Positions 62,268 to 64,000 of a stretch of DNA of 64,000 nt are shown one piece after another. Position 1 is the first letter of the stretch. Every line of letters begins with the position of its first letter. Source of the stretch: Acidobacteria bacterium Mor1 (lineage in GTDB: Bacteria > Acidobacteriota > Polarisedimenticolia > Polarisedimenticolales > Polarisedimenticolaceae); contig CP011806.1 in the NCBI GenBank assembly GCA_001664505.1, positions 5,814,152 through 5,878,151 on the forward strand, given 5' to 3'. Under the pieces are notes generated by a model. The model had not been told where the DNA came from and did no database searches. It was given only the letters and a program-made list of their open reading frames with translations. The position numbers were made by a program, and so were the translations under genes.

Positions 62268-64000
62268 GCTCCCTTTGCGCTGAAGGGCAGGCGGTAGGTC
62301 GGTTCGCCGGTCAGGGCCAGCTTGGCGTTGGCCATCGCCGGCGCCACCGGCGGCGTCCCCGGTTCGCCGATGCCGGTCGGCGCCTCGTTGCTCGGCACGA
62401 TGTGGACGTCGATGGGCGGCATCTCGTGCATGCGCAGGATGCGGTAGTCATGGAAGTTGCTCTGGCGCACGGCGCCGTTGTCGATGTCGACGCTGCCGTA
62501 CAGCGCGGCGGTCATTCCGTAGGCGATCGCTCCCTGGACCTGCTGTTCGATGTTCCAGGGGTTGATCGGGGTTCCGACGTCGACGGCGCAGGTGACCCGG
62601 TGAGTCAGCGGCATGCCGTCATCGCTCAACGAGCACTCGAACACCTGGCAGACGTAGCTGTTGAAGGACTTGCGCAGCGCGATGCCGTGGGCCCGGCCAT
62701 CTGGAAGCTTCTTGCCCCAGCCCGCCTTCTCCGCGGCGAGGTTGAGCACCCGCATCAGGCGTGGGTCTCCGGAGCGGCCGAGCAGGGCTCGCCGGTATTC
62801 CAGCGGATCCTTGCCGGCGCGATGAGCGAGGATGTCGAGGAAGTGCTCCCCGGCATAGCAGGTCTGGGTGTGGCCGACCGATCGCCACCAGAGCACCGAG
62901 ACATCGACCTCGGGGCTGTGCAACTCGACCTTGCGGTGGGGGATGCGATAGGGCATCCCCGTCGCCCCCTCGACCGTGGTGTGATCGACTCCGTCGTGAA
63001 CCAAGAACGGCTCCAGGGGAGTGCCGGCAACGATCGAGGGTTGCACGATGCGCTGGTGCCAGGCGGCGGGCATGCCCTTGGCATCCAGCGAACCCTTCAT
63101 GCGGTGCAGCGAGATGGGCCGGTAGTAGCCACCCCGAATGTCGTCGGGACGGGACCAGACCACCTTGACCGGTACGTTCTCTCCCAGCGCGGCGTGGACG
63201 GCATCCATCAGGAAGTCGGAGGCGGCGTTGGCCCGCCGGCCGAAGGCGCCGCCGGCCAGCAGGGTGTGGAGCCGCACCTTCTCGGGGGGCAGCCCCAGGG
63301 CCGCCGCAATGTTCATGGTGTCGATGGTCTGGAAGTAGGTGCCGGCCCAGACTGCCGCCTCGCCGTCCCGGATGTGAGCGGTGGCGTTGAGCGGCTCCAT
63401 CGGTGCGTGGGCCAGATAGGGGAAACGGAAGGTCGCCTCGACGGCGTCGTCACCCGCGGCGCCGATGCGGGATTCCGCGTCCCCCTCGCTTTCGGCGGGC
63501 ATGCCCTCGGTCTCGGCGATGCGCGCGTACTCGTCGAGTCTCGCCTCGGTGTCGACTGCGTGTGCCGTCGAGTTGTCCCAGTCGATCTCCAGCCGGTCGC
63601 AGGCTCGCCGGGCCTGCCAGTAGCTGTCCGCCAGCACCGCGATACCGCTGGGGATGCTCTTGACCTTGCGCACGCCGGACATCTTGCTGATCTCGGCCTC
63701 GTTGCGCGCCGTTCCAGAGGTGATGCCGAAGGCGGGCGGACGCGCCACGACGGCGGTCAGCATGCCGGGAAGCCGGAGATCGATACCGAACTCCGCCGCG
63801 CCGGTGACCTTGTCCCGGCCCTCGAGCCGTTTGGTCGACCTGCCGATCAGGGTGAAGCGGGAGGGGTCCTTCAGCTTCGGTTCGGCGGGCGGTTCGATGT
63901 TGGCTGCCGCTTCGGCCAGTTCGCCGTAGCCGAGGGAGCTTCCGTCGGGAGCGAGAACGTTGCCTCGCTCGGTGCGCAGTCGGGAAGCCGGGACGCCCAG
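62264..64000 (-). CDS. Xanthine dehydrogenase-family molybdopterin-binding subunit (IorB-like), 5' end outside window
   Basis: At least 578 residues visible, with the N-terminus beyond the window; no stop occurs up to the last base. Motifs of the isoquinoline 1-oxidoreductase beta-like family are present: [56 protein letters not shown], the [19 protein letters not shown] signature, and a C-terminal [15 protein letters not shown] with the catalytic-glutamate region. It hydroxylates aromatic or aldehyde substrates at the Mo centre outside the cytoplasm. The 2Fe-2S subunit should lie upstream, outside the window. It is followed by the triheme cytochrome with a four-base overlap. Confidence 0.9.
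   Translation of the reverse strand: MGVPASRLRTERGNVLAPDGSSLGYGELAEAAANIEPPAEPKLKDPSRFTLIGRSTKRLEGRDKVTGAAEFGIDLRLPGMLTAVVARPPAFGITSGTARNEAEISKMSGVRKVKSIPSGIAVLADSYWQARRACDRLEIDWDNSTAHAVDTEARLDEYARIAETEGMPAESEGDAESRIGAAGDDAVEATFRFPYLAHAPMEPLNATAHIRDGEAAVWAGTYFQTIDTMNIAAALGLPPEKVRLHTLLAGGAFGRRANAASDFLMDAVHAALGENVPVKVVWSRPDDIRGGYYRPISLHRMKGSLDAKGMPAAWHQRIVQPSIVAGTPLEPFLVHDGVDHTTVEGATGMPYRIPHRKVELHSPEVDVSVLWWRSVGHTQTCYAGEHFLDILAHRAGKDPLEYRRALLGRSGDPRLMRVLNLAAEKAGWGKKLPDGRAHGIALRKSFNSYVCQVFECSLSDDGMPLTHRVTCAVDVGTPINPWNIEQQVQGAIAYGMTAALYGSVDIDNGAVRQSNFHDYRILRMHEMPPIDVHIVPSNEAPTGIGEPGTPPVAPAMANAKLALTGEPTYRLPFSAKGA

Overview
The window is high-GC, densely packed bacterial chromosome with no rRNA, recognisable tRNA, CRISPR array, transposase or phage gene. 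The gene content points to a large-genome environmental bacterium, most likely in or near Acidobacteriota. The signs are Ser/Thr kinases of PknB type with TPR or extracytoplasmic tails, DUF1800/DUF1501 export pairs, FG-GAP and CRTAC1-type secreted proteins, pyrophosphate-dependent phosphofructokinase, and a secreted-protein module ending in a short Cys-Pro tail. The phylum is an inference from gene content only.

Left part (1-14 kb): the 3' end of malate dehydrogenase; a leftward TPR Ser/Thr kinase, sigma factor and anti-sigma-like membrane protein; a small secreted protein and a von Willebrand A protein; an atypical low-GC hypothetical; a PAS membrane protein; a secreted M14 carboxypeptidase; and DUF427, MOSC and glutathionyl-hydroquinone reductase genes. 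From 13.9 to 17.9 kb there is an array of four paralogous lipoproteins, one inverted and three in tandem, of no family I recognise.

Middle part (18-42 kb): a DUF962 protein, a voltage-gated-type K+ channel with a zinc-ribbon tail, and a pfp-glgB pair. Next come an MBL-fold protein preceded by a tandem copy of a common intergenic repeat, a glutaredoxin-thioredoxin reductase fusion and a putative porin. A CRTAC1-family lipoprotein with a TlpA-like tail is interrupted by one in-frame UGA that is followed at once by a SECIS-like hairpin. A four-gene exported operon (DUF1800, DUF1501, LVIVD propeller, DUF1800) follows, then membrane proteins and an FG-GAP protein. Both DUF1800 proteins, the carboxypeptidase and the FG-GAP protein share one fibronectin-like module.

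Right part (42.5-64 kb): mostly housekeeping and signalling. It holds a 53-aa membrane protein, haloalkane dehalogenase, CPBP protease, a ferredoxin with a well-placed FNR-type site and an intrinsic terminator, gpmA, rnhB, sucCD and ndk. Then come a GT39-type glycosyltransferase, a GreA/B-like factor, a second Ser/Thr kinase, a YaiI/YqxD protein, a cysteine-synthase-family enzyme, an MtfA-like peptidase with a SEC-C motif, a hybrid histidine kinase, a beta-lactamase-fold hydrolase and an SGNH hydrolase. The window ends in a triheme cytochrome and a molybdenum hydroxylase large subunit that runs off the edge.

Central metabolism is represented by mdh, sucCD, gpmA, pfp, glgB and ndk. Much of the rest is exported or membrane-anchored. 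The best leads are the UGA/SECIS-like locus, the four-lipoprotein array, the DUF1800/DUF1501/LVIVD operon and the FNR-type promoter of the ferredoxin.
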